The translations under genes and the position numbers were made by a program. A stretch of 64,000 nt of DNA from Gnetum montanum (lineage: Eukaryota; Streptophyta; Gnetopsida; Gnetales; Gnetaceae), in NCBI GenBank assembly GCA_015680685.1, contig MNCI01002996.1:234019-298018 (forward strand), given 5' to 3'. Positions 11,320 through 21,297 of this stretch are shown here, in pieces. Under the pieces are notes generated by a model. That model saw nothing but the letters and a program-made list of their open reading frames with translations, was not told the DNA's origin and searched no databases. Numbering within the stretch: position 1 is the stretch's first letter; each line of letters opens with the position of its first letter.

Positions 11320-12844
11320 ATGGTCATCCACACGAACATTTTGTGAGGGTTTACCTATTTTTACACCTTTTTTTTTACACCATTCTTTATATGTTTTTCA
11401 TTTTCTTAAATATTTTATCAATTATTTTATATAATTTTCTTTCTTTCTCCTCTTTTTTAATTATATTTTGTTTTATTTTAAAGGAAATCTTTGATATTAC
11501 CATTGCTACTATTAATATTGGGAGTTAATTAATGTAGCCATTAATGTTATAATTGATTTATTAAATGGCCAAATTTTCATCTTTGGATTATATCCTCTAT
11601 TAACAAATGATTACTTTTTTAATGGTACCAGGTAATGGATCCATGACATCCATCCATCCTATTTATTCTACAAAGACTCTATGTCATGGGGGCATGAGAT
11701 CCTTCCACATTGCAACTAAGAAGTAACCAATGATCTCAATACTTAATAGATTCAAAATGGACCAAAAAGGAATGGAAAAGGATGTGACCTCAAGGGGACT
11801 TTTCATATCCTCTACTTAACTTCTTTTTCAAGTTTTATGATTTTTTTCTCTATTAGTATATCACCATTTCTATTGTTGACCAATAAACATGAAGCATGTC
11901 TTTTCATGGTGTGGTTCCCATGAAAAAAAAAGGGGAATTCAAAGCACATCCCTTAGACATAATACTGGGCTACAAGCACTAGTTATGAGCTTGGAAAGAC
12001 ATGTTGCCCATGCTTGAAGGTACTCCTCTAACTAACATTTTTTCTTCCTTCCTTCTTCTCTTTTCTTCTTCTCTTGGAGTGGTGGTTATCCTTTGGGAAT
12101 TATCATGAACTTCTAATGGTCAAAGGTAATGAATATGTTAATGCGAAGTCATTGAAAGTGGAATGAACTTGGTCTCAACTGAGAATGGGATAGTATCAGA
12201 TCATCTCAATCACAAACTTCACAAGGATCTTATGTGACCTAGATGTAGATCACCTACCCATCATTCTATCTCTACCATTATTCTCAATTGATAACATACC
12301 CCCCCATTGCCTCATATCATGGTCAATTGATACATTTTTTATGATGACCACATAATCCTATGACAATTCCTTAGTTGGATATGGGTTTTAACTCAAAATG
12401 ACTATAATCATCCTTGGTGCCTATAAACTCCTTATGATGAGGGCATGCAAGGGCATCAGAGGCATAAGCCTGCTTTGGGTAGGATCCACTTGCATTCTCT
12501 TAGGTCTACCTCAAATTAAACTTCCTATCCATCAACCATTTGCATAATCAATCCCATCAAATTACATTCAAACATGAAGTTTTTACTTTATTTTGGCATC
12601 TTAAGTTCATCCAAATCTACTTGAATCTCTTCTCATAAGCTAAAATAACCCTCTTCTATGTTTTTGTCATCATTCTACATCTTTCTAGATTTTATTAGGC
12701 TTTTGTTTTGTCCCCAAACTTGTCTAAAATTCCTCCATTTTGTAAAGTGTAATTTCGCTAAGTATGGATGCATTGATGCATCCTTGTCAACACAATGGGA
12801 TGAGTTGACACAACCCCATCAACACATGCCCATTGATGTAGTGT
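11320..12844 (+). other. Post-pol non-coding spacer (A)
   Basis: A T-rich tract at 11340-11500 is shared with the other copies. Next comes a block around 11790-11820 with GTGACCTCAAGGGGACTT, then the conserved block at 12447-12497 (core TGCTTTGGGTAGGATCCACTTG cut short here). U3-like repeats with CAACACAATGG and CCCCATCAACAC lie at 12770-12835. I see no gene. Confidence 0.5.
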
Positions 12845-12860
12845 AAAAATACTATAAATA
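12845..12860 (+). promoter_or_regulatory. Internal TATA promoter element (A)
   Basis: AAAAATACTATAAATA lies 450 bases upstream of the additional ORF, directly after U3-like repeats. It is identical to the element in copies B and D. Confidence 0.65.
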
Positions 12861-13311
12861 GGCACAACACTTAGGTCAATTTTCATCATTTTTCCAAACA
12901 ACAAAAGGAGTTTTGCCATTTTTCAGAGCCCAAGAACCTTCTAAGAGCCCTAACTTTTAAACCGCTAACCTATTTGCACCTATTTTTCAATCCTCGTGCT
13001 ACCAGAGCTAAGCTTTACATTGTGGGGGATGTAAACCTTTGGGTTTTAGTAAAAAAAAAAATTGAAATTTTTCTAACTCCCTATGGTTAACCCATTAAAA
13101 TAATAGTAAAATGAATCACCATAAAGGGTTAAGACTACCACACAAAGTCTGATAGCCAAAAACAAAACTAATACATTAGCTTATGATCCTAAAGAGCACC
13201 TAAATGATTAACTTTCAACATCCAATAAGTTAACATAATAAAATATGATTAAGAAAGGTATTTAAAGAATAATGATTATGAACTCACAAGCTAATTATGG
13301 GTTATGTTACG
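12861..13311 (+). other. Leader and presumed intron (A)
   Basis: The leader has TTTTCAGAGCCCAAGAACC (about 12918-12936). CAGAG|CTAAGC at about 13007 corresponds to the donor GAAG|GTAAGC of copy B, with G changed to C. A GTGGGGGATG motif follows at 13022. The stretch ends CGATCATAG|ATGG at 13310, an acceptor-like site at the ORF start. Confidence 0.5.
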
Positions 13312-13690
13312 ATCATAGATGGTACCAAAATGATTGCATGTGGGAAGGCCCTCATAGCCTAGAAAAAATTGACCTAGAGAAAGAGGGACCAATAACAACA
13401 ACCTTAAGAGCAAGCAGGTAAGGAAACTCATGCCATAGAACCCCTTTAGGAGGAGCATGAAGTAGAATCTATTTGACATATTGTCACTAGAAAAATAGGC
13501 CAATCTAGGCAAGATGACATTCTTAGGCCAAGGCCTAGCCTAGAGGTCACCCTCACGAAGGCTTGCTTGAAGAAGATTAGGACCAAGGAGGTCCAAACTT
13601 CTATTCTCTAGGAGTTGAACTTTGGATCCTTTTTGGAGCTAGTATAAAAAGAGGTTGGCACATAACTGCAAGGGTAGCCCATCCACTTCA
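13312..13690 (+). pseudogene. Additional ORF, N-terminal fragment (A)
   Basis: The start aligns with the additional ORF of C and B. The segment at about 13590-13660 reads ELNFGSFLELV followed by KEVGT, matching QLNFGSFLEKALKEVQ of B and INFGLFLKKDLEDVK of C. Similarity ends near 13690, so only the first 125 codons or so remain. Stops and frameshifts are present. Confidence 0.6.
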
Positions 13691-13699
13691 AGTGGATTA

Positions 13700-14990
13700 T
13701 AGTGAAGATTATAATTTCTTCATAAAAACTGCCAACATGTTTGGTGCGATGGAGGGTGGGAGGGGAGTGAAGTTTGTTGCCCTACCACGTCATGCCACCT
13801 ACCATGTCACGTCACCTATTTACTTCCAAAATTAAAACCAAATACGAAAGGAAAAGCATGATTTTAGACATGGTTTTTCATTTCATCTAGAATTATATAA
13901 GATCCATGAATCAATTAATCAAGTAAGGAATGCCCAACAAAGATATATCCTAGTTAATTTGACAATCCAAACAGACAAATACAAACATAGACAACAAAAG
14001 AAAAATTGATTTCACCCACTTCAACATTAAAACAAAACAGCTTTACATCAGCCAACCCAATTGAAAAAGAAAAAGAAATCAAGCAACAAACGTTAATGAT
14101 TTACAACTCCATCAATTAACTCATTCATTCATGGTGGGCATGCTCGATGTAGAATTATTATCAAAATTTGTGCACAGAGACAAAGCAAAGTTGCATTTTT
14201 CTTGCAAGGAGACAGCAGCAAACATGAACCACAACGACCACTCTACTAAGAACCCATAACAATAGTGGATCTAAATTTTAGCCCTTTTTCAAATCCTAAA
14301 ACCACCCTCACATCCAAAAAAGGTATGCCTTTGCTAATATCACTGCATCTATGGTAGTCGTATTTGTCAAAACAATAATACATATAATCAGATAAATTTG
14401 CTTTTGGGAGATCATGTTTTTTTATTTTTTTAATGTTATTTCTTCACCTACGCCGGCCTTGTTGCGCTGTTCCATTGGAGCCCAACTGCCTAGGCAAAAA
14501 TGGAAGAATGAAAAATTAAAAACAAAAACAAAAAAAAAACCCATGTTTCCTATGCGTAGCAAAGAAATCTGACAATGCAAAGCATAGTGTGAGTAACTCT
14601 TTGGCTCTACCCTGGTGTATAGCATAAATGTACAATTGTGTGTACATTTAGCTCTGGAAGGTAATTTTGGCACTAGAACTATTTATGATACATTTTACAT
14701 GTTTACATACATATGTATGTATTTTAACCATGTTGATGTGTTCCACATCGAAATTCACAAGTTTTCCTGTAACCAACATGACAAGTAGGATGACGCTAGG
14801 TTTTTTGAGTTTTCCGAGTACACACTAATTAAATTACAAGTTAAACTCATGCTTTCAATGTTAATAACATGTTTTTGCATTCTCTAAAAGACCAAAACCA
14901 GGCAACTAGAAAAAAACACTAAGAATATTTTAAAAAATTATTACCTAAAAAGGGAGTGTTGAATACCTTGGAAAGGGGTTTGACAATCAT
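13700..14990. other. Unassigned region with a G-rich repeat
   Basis: No gene is supported. At 13716-13790 there is a copy of the sequence that surrounds the G run at 26560-26700. It reads GCCAACATGTTTGGTGCGAT, then a G-rich linker, then GGGAGTGAAGTTTGTTGCCC. The rest is AT-rich with short unsupported reading frames on both strands. It separates the element A fragment from the protease of element C and may be an unrecognised insertion. Confidence 0.4.
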
Positions 14991-14999
14991 TTCATACCA

Positions 15000-15791
15000 T
15001 TATTGATTTAGATGCAACTTATTATCACTCTGGAACTAATCCTCAACAACAAATTTTTAGGGAAGTAGTGATGCATAAAGCCATGATGAATATTATAAGT
15101 TTTTGGCTGCTCAAATGAATCTTCCATCCACTTCGAGTGGAAGAGCAATATTAATCTAGAATTAGCAGATCAGTTGATTATTGTCTCGCTAGGATTAGTA
15201 GAGGACATTGTAACCACAGTTTGTGGGTGGTCCTATCCTATTAATTTTTTGGTAATAAAGGTGGACAATTGCAAAAATGACTTTCCTATCATTAAGAGAA
15301 GGGCTTGGTTAAGCACGATTGATATGCAAATGGGTATAAGAGACCTATCTCTAGAAATATCCAAGAAAAATGAGCTAGGCAAAATTGAGAAGAAGTGTAT
15401 TCCATGCATCACATACATTGATAATGGGTGCAGTTGTGTGCCAAGGATTTGGTCAATCAAGAGCACATACATTAAGGCATGCAATCAGTGTGCACAAAAA
15501 ATTAATATTCAATAGTGTCTGTACATAGCAACCACAAAGCAGGAGGGCACCTAGTGGCCGATAGCTGATTTAGATAGTAGCATAATATGCATGGAGCCAA
15601 CTAAGAGCTTAACATGTGCATATGTTAAAAGCATGGACAAAATTGAACAAGTTCATTCCCAACTCTCTAATGAAGATGATAATATCTATTGGGGAGAGTT
15701 GGAAATCCTTGATCACTTCAAGCAGAAGCCCTTAGAGCTAAAAACTTTATTGGCCAGTATGGAGTATGCATTTTTTAAAAATGGTAAACCT
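15000..15791 (+). pseudogene. Athila protease and start of pol (element C)
   Basis: The frame at 15150-15513 reads LADQLIIVSLGLVEDI, then GWSYPINFLVIKVDNC, then AWLSTIDMQMG. In Athila proteases the same order is 'LAD..I..P.G.VED', 'YPVDF.VLD', 'LGRPFL.T...I'. The second half keeps the 113-codon open stretch. The catalytic D-S/T-G would lie near 15060-15140 and is not recognisable. At 15591-15790 a second open stretch ends LELKTLLASMEYAFFKNG, which is the protease-RT linker ('LELKPLP..LKYAFLG'). The gene is broken at 15791 by the Tat-type LTR and resumes near 17435. The 5' LTR and gag of this element are not present to the left. Confidence 0.7.
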
Positions 15792-17434
15792 TGAAACACC
15801 ACAAAATTTTGCATCTCAGTGTCTCAACTGCAAATTTGGCTAAGTGTCAAAATAGTGGCACTTTGCCCAAATTTTTCTAAGTGTTGAGTGTAGTCAATTC
15901 CAATTGCAAGATTTGCAAAATTTTTCTAAGTGTCAGAATGATGGCACTTTCTACAAATTTGTCTAAGTGTTAGAACCATGCTCTCCACTGTAGTAGAGCA
16001 CAGTCAGCTTCACCGTCCAATTTTCTACAATTTTTTCTAAGTGTCAGAATGATGACACAAGCTGCAGGAATTTTTCTAAGTGTTGTGCTACACTCTCATT
16101 GCCCTTGCTATTCTCTAGAGCATAGCTAATGTAGCCAACATGGAACATTAGTTTTGCAAAATTTTTTCTAACTACTGAGTTACATGTCCCATGCGTAACA
16201 TGGGGCAAGTGTAGTAAGCTATAGAAATTTTTCTAAGTATTGTGCTACACTCTCATTGCCCCTGCTATGCTCTAGAGCATAGCTAGTGTAGCCAGCATGG
16301 AACACCAGTTTTGCAAATTTTTTCTAATTGCTAAGTTACGTGTCTTGCACATAACATGGGGCAAGTGTAGCAAGTTGTAGAAATTTTTCTAAGTGTTGTG
16401 CTATGCTCTCATTGCCTCTACTATGCTCTAGAGCATAGCTAGCAAGGGACACTAGTTTTGCAAAAAATTTTCTAACTATTGAGTCACGTGTCCCGCATGT
16501 AACAAGGGGTGAGTGTAGCAGCCAAAGTTAGAAAATTTTTTGAACTTTTTTTGATCACCTCTGGACTTAGAAAATTTTCTAAAATTTTCTCATAGTTCCA
16601 CCTACCGCACTGCCACATGGCACTTGATTTGCAATTTGGGCTAACCCTAGCCCTACATATACCCTTGGAACCCCAACGTTTTAGGGGTTGGTAGTCAGCA
16701 CATTCATTTGACATTTGGAATTTTGGCATCTTAGCACTTAGCTCCATGGATGAATGAAACCTAGAGCACACCACACTAGCAAAGAGGCATAGCTACACCG
16801 CATGGTACACCGTGGTCCCATTATAGCCTTGCATTGCATGGTACACCATGACCCTATTGCAGCTCTACAAAACACCGCATAGTACACCATGGCAGCTAAC
16901 CTAGTAGGCATGGTTCATCATAGTGAACATTAGACTTCATGGCCTAACATCACCAGGATTGTGACTATGCTCCCACTACACTTATTGTAAACTGTATACC
17001 TTCTAAGATCCTTTTGGAGCTAACTACACTCCCATCTAGGGTGGTGTTTCATTTTCCTTTCCTATTTCTAGCATCTTCTTGCATGTTTCTTATGTCTTTT
17101 CACATTTTTTCATGCATCGTCACACTATACTACGCTCGGGCAATAGTCTTCAAGAGTTGACATCCTAATTTTAGTTGAGACCCTTGGCTATGCTTGCCTC
17201 CATTCCATGGCTACGCTCTACACTTAGCACTGGAAAACATCGTTTTAACACTTAGCACCATTTCCCATTGTTTGCATTTGCATTTCAGCTAACCACGCCA
17301 CCCCCAATTACACCCAATACCTCGATTGCAATTGGCAAAGTCCTTGTTCGATCGATAAGATCATTTAGGGTGCTTCATGTCCATTTTCAGCAAGGCCCTC
17401 GTGCAAAGGCAAGGTCAAGGCTATATGTCTGTTG
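15792..17434 (+). mobile_element. Tat/Ogre-type solo LTR inserted in Athila pol
   Basis: The block starts TGAAACACCA, the same start as the 3' LTR of the minus-strand Tat element at 40542. It carries the same U3 motifs: TTTTTCTAAGTGT repeated many times and the palindrome TATGCTCTAGAGCATA at 16266 and 16422. A TATA-like TACATATACCC is near 16654, and repeated CACCGCATGGTACACC-type units lie at 16785-16900. Interrupted Athila pol flanks it on both sides. Flanks AACCT (15787-15791) and ACCCT (17435-17439) differ by one base and may be the target duplication. The terminal CA is not intact, so the right end is approximate. Confidence 0.6.
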
Positions 17435-18420
17435 ACCCTTTGGTGATTCTAGCCACCAACATTTTCAGTCGTTACAAACTGATCATCATTAATGTCAAAC
17501 TTGCTCCTGAGCAAAAGGAGAAGTTCTTTAAGGTGGTGAATTAATGGTCAACAATCTTTGCTTGGTCATATCTAGAGCTAATAGGAATCAATCCAAGGAT
17601 ATGCCAACATCACATCTACATCAACCTGGCTATGAAGCATAGAACATAGCCACAAAGGCAATTGAACCCCAGGAGATAGAGCAACTCCTCAAGGCAGGGT
17701 TCATCTATCCCATTATGGATAGTGAGTGGGTTAGCCCACTTATAATAGTACCAAAGAAGGATGGCAAATGGTAGGTCTACATTGACTTTAGGCTATTAAA
17801 TATATTAACATTTAAGGATCATTTTCCTTTGCCATTTGTAAATCAAGTATTAGAAACCATATCTGAGCATTATTATTATAGCCTTTTGGATGATTATAGT
17901 GGCTATAATCAAATCCAAATTACACCCAAAGATCAGGCCAAGATAACATTCATGAGTCCCTAGGGGACTTTTGCATACTATAAGATGTCATTTGATTTGT
18001 GCAATACCCCTACAACATTTCAATGCTTGGTCTTTAGTATCTTTCAATAGCAAATTGGTAGTGATGTTGAAATCTTCATGAATAACTTCTCTACCTATGG
18101 AGCTACCTTTGAGCAAACCTTGGACCAACTTGAACAAGTGTTGAAGAGATGTGTTGAGACAAATTTATAACTCAAGTGGCAAAAGAGCCATCTCATGGTC
18201 CAAGAAGGCATTGTGCTGGGGCACTGAATCTCATAGAAAGGGATTGAGGTAGACCCAGAAAAGATAAGGGTCATCCAAGGGATAACATACCAACCAAAGA
18301 TTGTTAAAGATGTTTGATCATTCCTTGGACACATTGGCTACTATCGGTGATTTATTGAGAATTTCTTTAAGATTGTAAAGCCATTGGTAGAACTTACAAA
18401 GAAATATGCATCTTTTATTT
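17435..18420 (+). pseudogene. Athila reverse transcriptase (element C)
   Basis: Apart from stops, one frame runs from the linker (FAWSYLELIGINP) through the RT motifs. These are GFIYPIMDSEWVSPLIIVPKK, IDFRLLN, DHFPLPF, LLDDYSGYNQIQI and TFAYYKMSFDLCNTP, followed by the catalytic segment IFMNNFSTYG at about 18072-18100. The family has F-M-D-D-F-S here; both Asp codons have become Asn (AAT AAC, 18081-18086), so the enzyme is dead. The segment after it, VLGHQ-like with KGIEVDPEKI, is typical of the Athila lineage. Stop codons sit mostly at former Gln and Trp positions. Confidence 0.85.
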
Positions 18421-18800
18421 GGACCAAGGAATGTGAACACACATTCTAATAATTAAAGGAGAAACTCATAGAAACACCAATCCTACGAGTACCAGATTGG
18501 TCCAAACCATTCCATATCATGATAGACACATCTAACTATGCTTTGGGAGTAGTGCTCACATAGATGGACAATAAGAAACATCCATATTATATCCACTATG
18601 TGAGTAGAAGCATTGTGGGGGCACAGTTGAATTACACCACCATAGAGAAAGAATTAATGACAATGGTGTACATGCTAGAAAATTTTAGGCACTATGTGCT
18701 TGGTTACAAAGTATTTGTGCATATGGACCACAGTGCAATTGACTTCCTCATGAATAAGTCAATGATAGCCCTCGTGTCATATGGTGGCTTGTGATTTTAT
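18421..18800 (+). pseudogene. Athila RNase H (element C)
   Basis: Continues the RT frame with FHIMIDTSNYALGVVLT (Asp at the first catalytic position). The open stretch 18564-18794 follows, with YVSRSIVGAQLNYTTIEKEL (catalytic Glu region) and VHMDHSAIDFL (HTDH-type Asp). This is the RT-linked RNase H of Ty3/gypsy elements, which removes RNA from RNA:DNA hybrids. It is well preserved apart from isolated stops. Confidence 0.8.
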
Positions 18801-20285
18801 AGGAATTCAATCTCATTATGGTAGATCGAAAAGGGACCAAGAATGTGGTCATTAACCACCTTTCTTGCTTAAGATGGGATAACAAAGAGGAGGAGAGCCC
18901 GCTCTCTGATCAATTTCTAGATGAACTCCTCTTTACTGGAGTAATAAATGAACAAATACCTGAAAAAGAAATATGGTATAATGACATCCTCACATATCTT
19001 CTCACTCAAGAGATGCCACAAGACTTAGATTTTAGGAAAAGGCAACAAATTCTTCATTGGGTCAAATACTTCATGGAAATCAATGGATAACTTTACAAGG
19101 TGTGTGTTGATGGCCTAATTCATTGGTGTGTCCTTGATGAAGATCAACTATGCATTCTCCAGGATGCTCACAAAGGGCCTTATGGAGGCCACTATGCAAG
19201 GAGCCACATGACCATAAAAATCCAGATGGTAGGATACTATTGGCCTACAATCTTTAGGGATGGCCACTAGCTTGTCAAGTTTTGTAAATGTTGTCAACAT
19301 GATGAGGGGATGACTACTCACATGGAAGGTCCTCAATAGTGGATTCAACCACTAGAACCTTTTGACATATGGGGCATTGACTTCATGGGTCCCATCACAC
19401 CCATGTATAACAGGAAGGTGTATATTATAGTATCAATTGGCTATTTCACAAAATGGATAGAAATAGTAGCTGTTACTAATTGTACATCATCCACTGCTGC
19501 CAAATTTATATAACAAAATATCGTAAATAGGTTTGGGATGCCACATTCACTAATTTCTGATAATGGAACACATTTCACCGATGCCACATTTAGAAAATTA
19601 ATGCAACACTTAGGGGTAGAACATAAATTAACAACACCTTACCACCCCCAAGCCAATGGTCAAGCAAAGGTAACCAACCAGGAGATTACAAAAATACTAA
19701 CGCAGACCATTATCAAATATAGGAAGGATTGAAATACAAAACTTAACAACGCTCTCTAAGCCTATCATTTAACTTGGAAACTTCCTATTGGCTATTCTCA
19801 TTATGAGTTAGTGTATAGGAAACTTCCAGTACTTCGGATTCAATCTGAGCTCCGTACGCTCTTGACAGTCTGTGAACTAAACCTTGACCTAAGTCGCATA
19901 GAAGGAAAGGTTAATCAATCTAAATGTGCTAGATGAAAATTGATTAATGGCCCTATCCTTGAATGAGGTAAACAAGGCATTCAACAAGCAACGTCATGAC
20001 CTTAGAATCAGGAAAGTAAAGTTTCAACCAAGAGAGATAAGGTTCTCTACTGGAACCTCACACATGTACCTCAAAAGGAAAAATTTCAAACATTATGGAA
20101 GGAACCTTATATAATTGATCAAACCTTTCCCTCTGGGACCATGTTGATCTACAAACCTAACAACCCAAATAAAAAGTAGTTGGTCAACATCCAACAAGTC
20201 AAACCTTTTCTAGAACCAAGATAGGCCAATGTAAATACCACCTCAACATATGGACAACCACGTTCTATTTTTTGGATCTCCTCCC
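18801..20285 (+). pseudogene. Athila integrase (element C)
   Basis: A connection segment (18818-19090, open) leads to the HHCC zinc motif: HYARSH near 19190 and FCKCCQHDEG near 19290. The core follows with WGIDFMGPIT (first Asp, about 19375) and ISDNGTHFTDATF (second Asp, open at 19538-19732). In NGQAKVTNQE the expected catalytic Glu is Lys (AAG at 19667-19669). The C-terminal part resembles other Athila integrases, with LYWNLTHVPQ, TLWKEPYII and QVKPFLEPR, and ends near 20280. The enzyme would insert the cDNA; the Lys makes it inactive. Confidence 0.85.
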
Positions 20286-20291
20286 TCCAAC

Positions 20292-20306
20292 TTAGTCGTG
20301 GGGGAG
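20292..20306 (+). other. Polypurine-tract-like motif after integrase (C)
   Basis: TTAGTCGTGGGGGAG follows the integrase frame, identical to 11305-11319. The next bases (ATGGCCATCC) also agree with ATGGTCATCC there. Confidence 0.5.
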
Positions 20307-21297
20307 ATGGCCATCCGTGCTGACCATTACCATTACCTCTTAGTTTTTCTACTATTTTGTTTTTCATGTTTTTGATTTTACAAATTTTTTATCTTCAAAT
20401 TTTTCTAATTTATACCATTTCTAGTACATTTAAACTTTCTTGATTATTTTACACTTTCTTATATATTTTAATTTATCTTGCTTTCTTTTGTTTAAGTGTG
20501 ATATTTTCTCATTTTTGCTAATAAATTTTCTTTATTGTTATAGGACACAGTGTTGTTGTTGTTGTTTACTAATGATGGTTTGTACTTAATGTATGATTGT
20601 CAATGTCTAGTTTCTATTTTTGAATTCTAATGTCTAATGACTTTGGCATGGTTTACTTTTCATGAAATAGGCAGTGAGTCCATGCCATCTTCCCATCCAA
20701 TGAACTCTATGGTTTTCCTTATTCTAAGAATTTGAGGTCCATTTTCATTAAAGAAACTTTTAACTAATCAGTGACCATGATAGTTCCAGAATTAGGAAGG
20801 ATTCAAAGGTTTGTAAAGGGTGCAACTTCAAGGGGACTCAATACTCTTTATCTTGTTCTTCTTACTTGAGTGCTTGAGTTTTTTTCATGGACTTCTTACC
20901 ATTCCACATGAAATAATGTCGTTACGTGGTTTGGTTACCATTATATATATATAATGAAAAAAAATGATGAGAATTCAAAGCACATCCCTTCGACACAAAT
21001 AAATCCTCACATGGTGTGGCTTCCAATGATAAATTGATGGAATTTTTTTGAAATTTTCCTAACTCCTCCAAAGGGTTAATAACCTTAACCATATATAAAC
21101 ATCAACTTTCTCCAAGTTGACCCTTCCAACAACCTTCAGGATGAATTATTCATAATAACACATAAAATAGATAATAATTAGATTAATTAATTAGCCATAA
21201 TCACAACTTAGCCAAGTGTAACTATCCTCAAGAGTTAAGGTATCCCAATTATTTTAAGGTTACACAATGATTGCTAATCCATGGTCTTATTGTGATT
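20307..21297 (+). other. Post-pol spacer of element C (internal promoter deleted)
   Basis: T-rich at 20340-20480, then the shared ACTTCAAGGGGACT block near 20827 and GAATTCAAAGCACATCCCTT near 20971, as at 11935 in A. It then jumps directly to the TTTTTGAAATTTTCCTAACTCC segment that lies after the leader in other copies. About 1 kb with the conserved block, TATA element and leader is therefore missing. It ends GTGATTACAG|ATGG at 21297. Confidence 0.55.
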
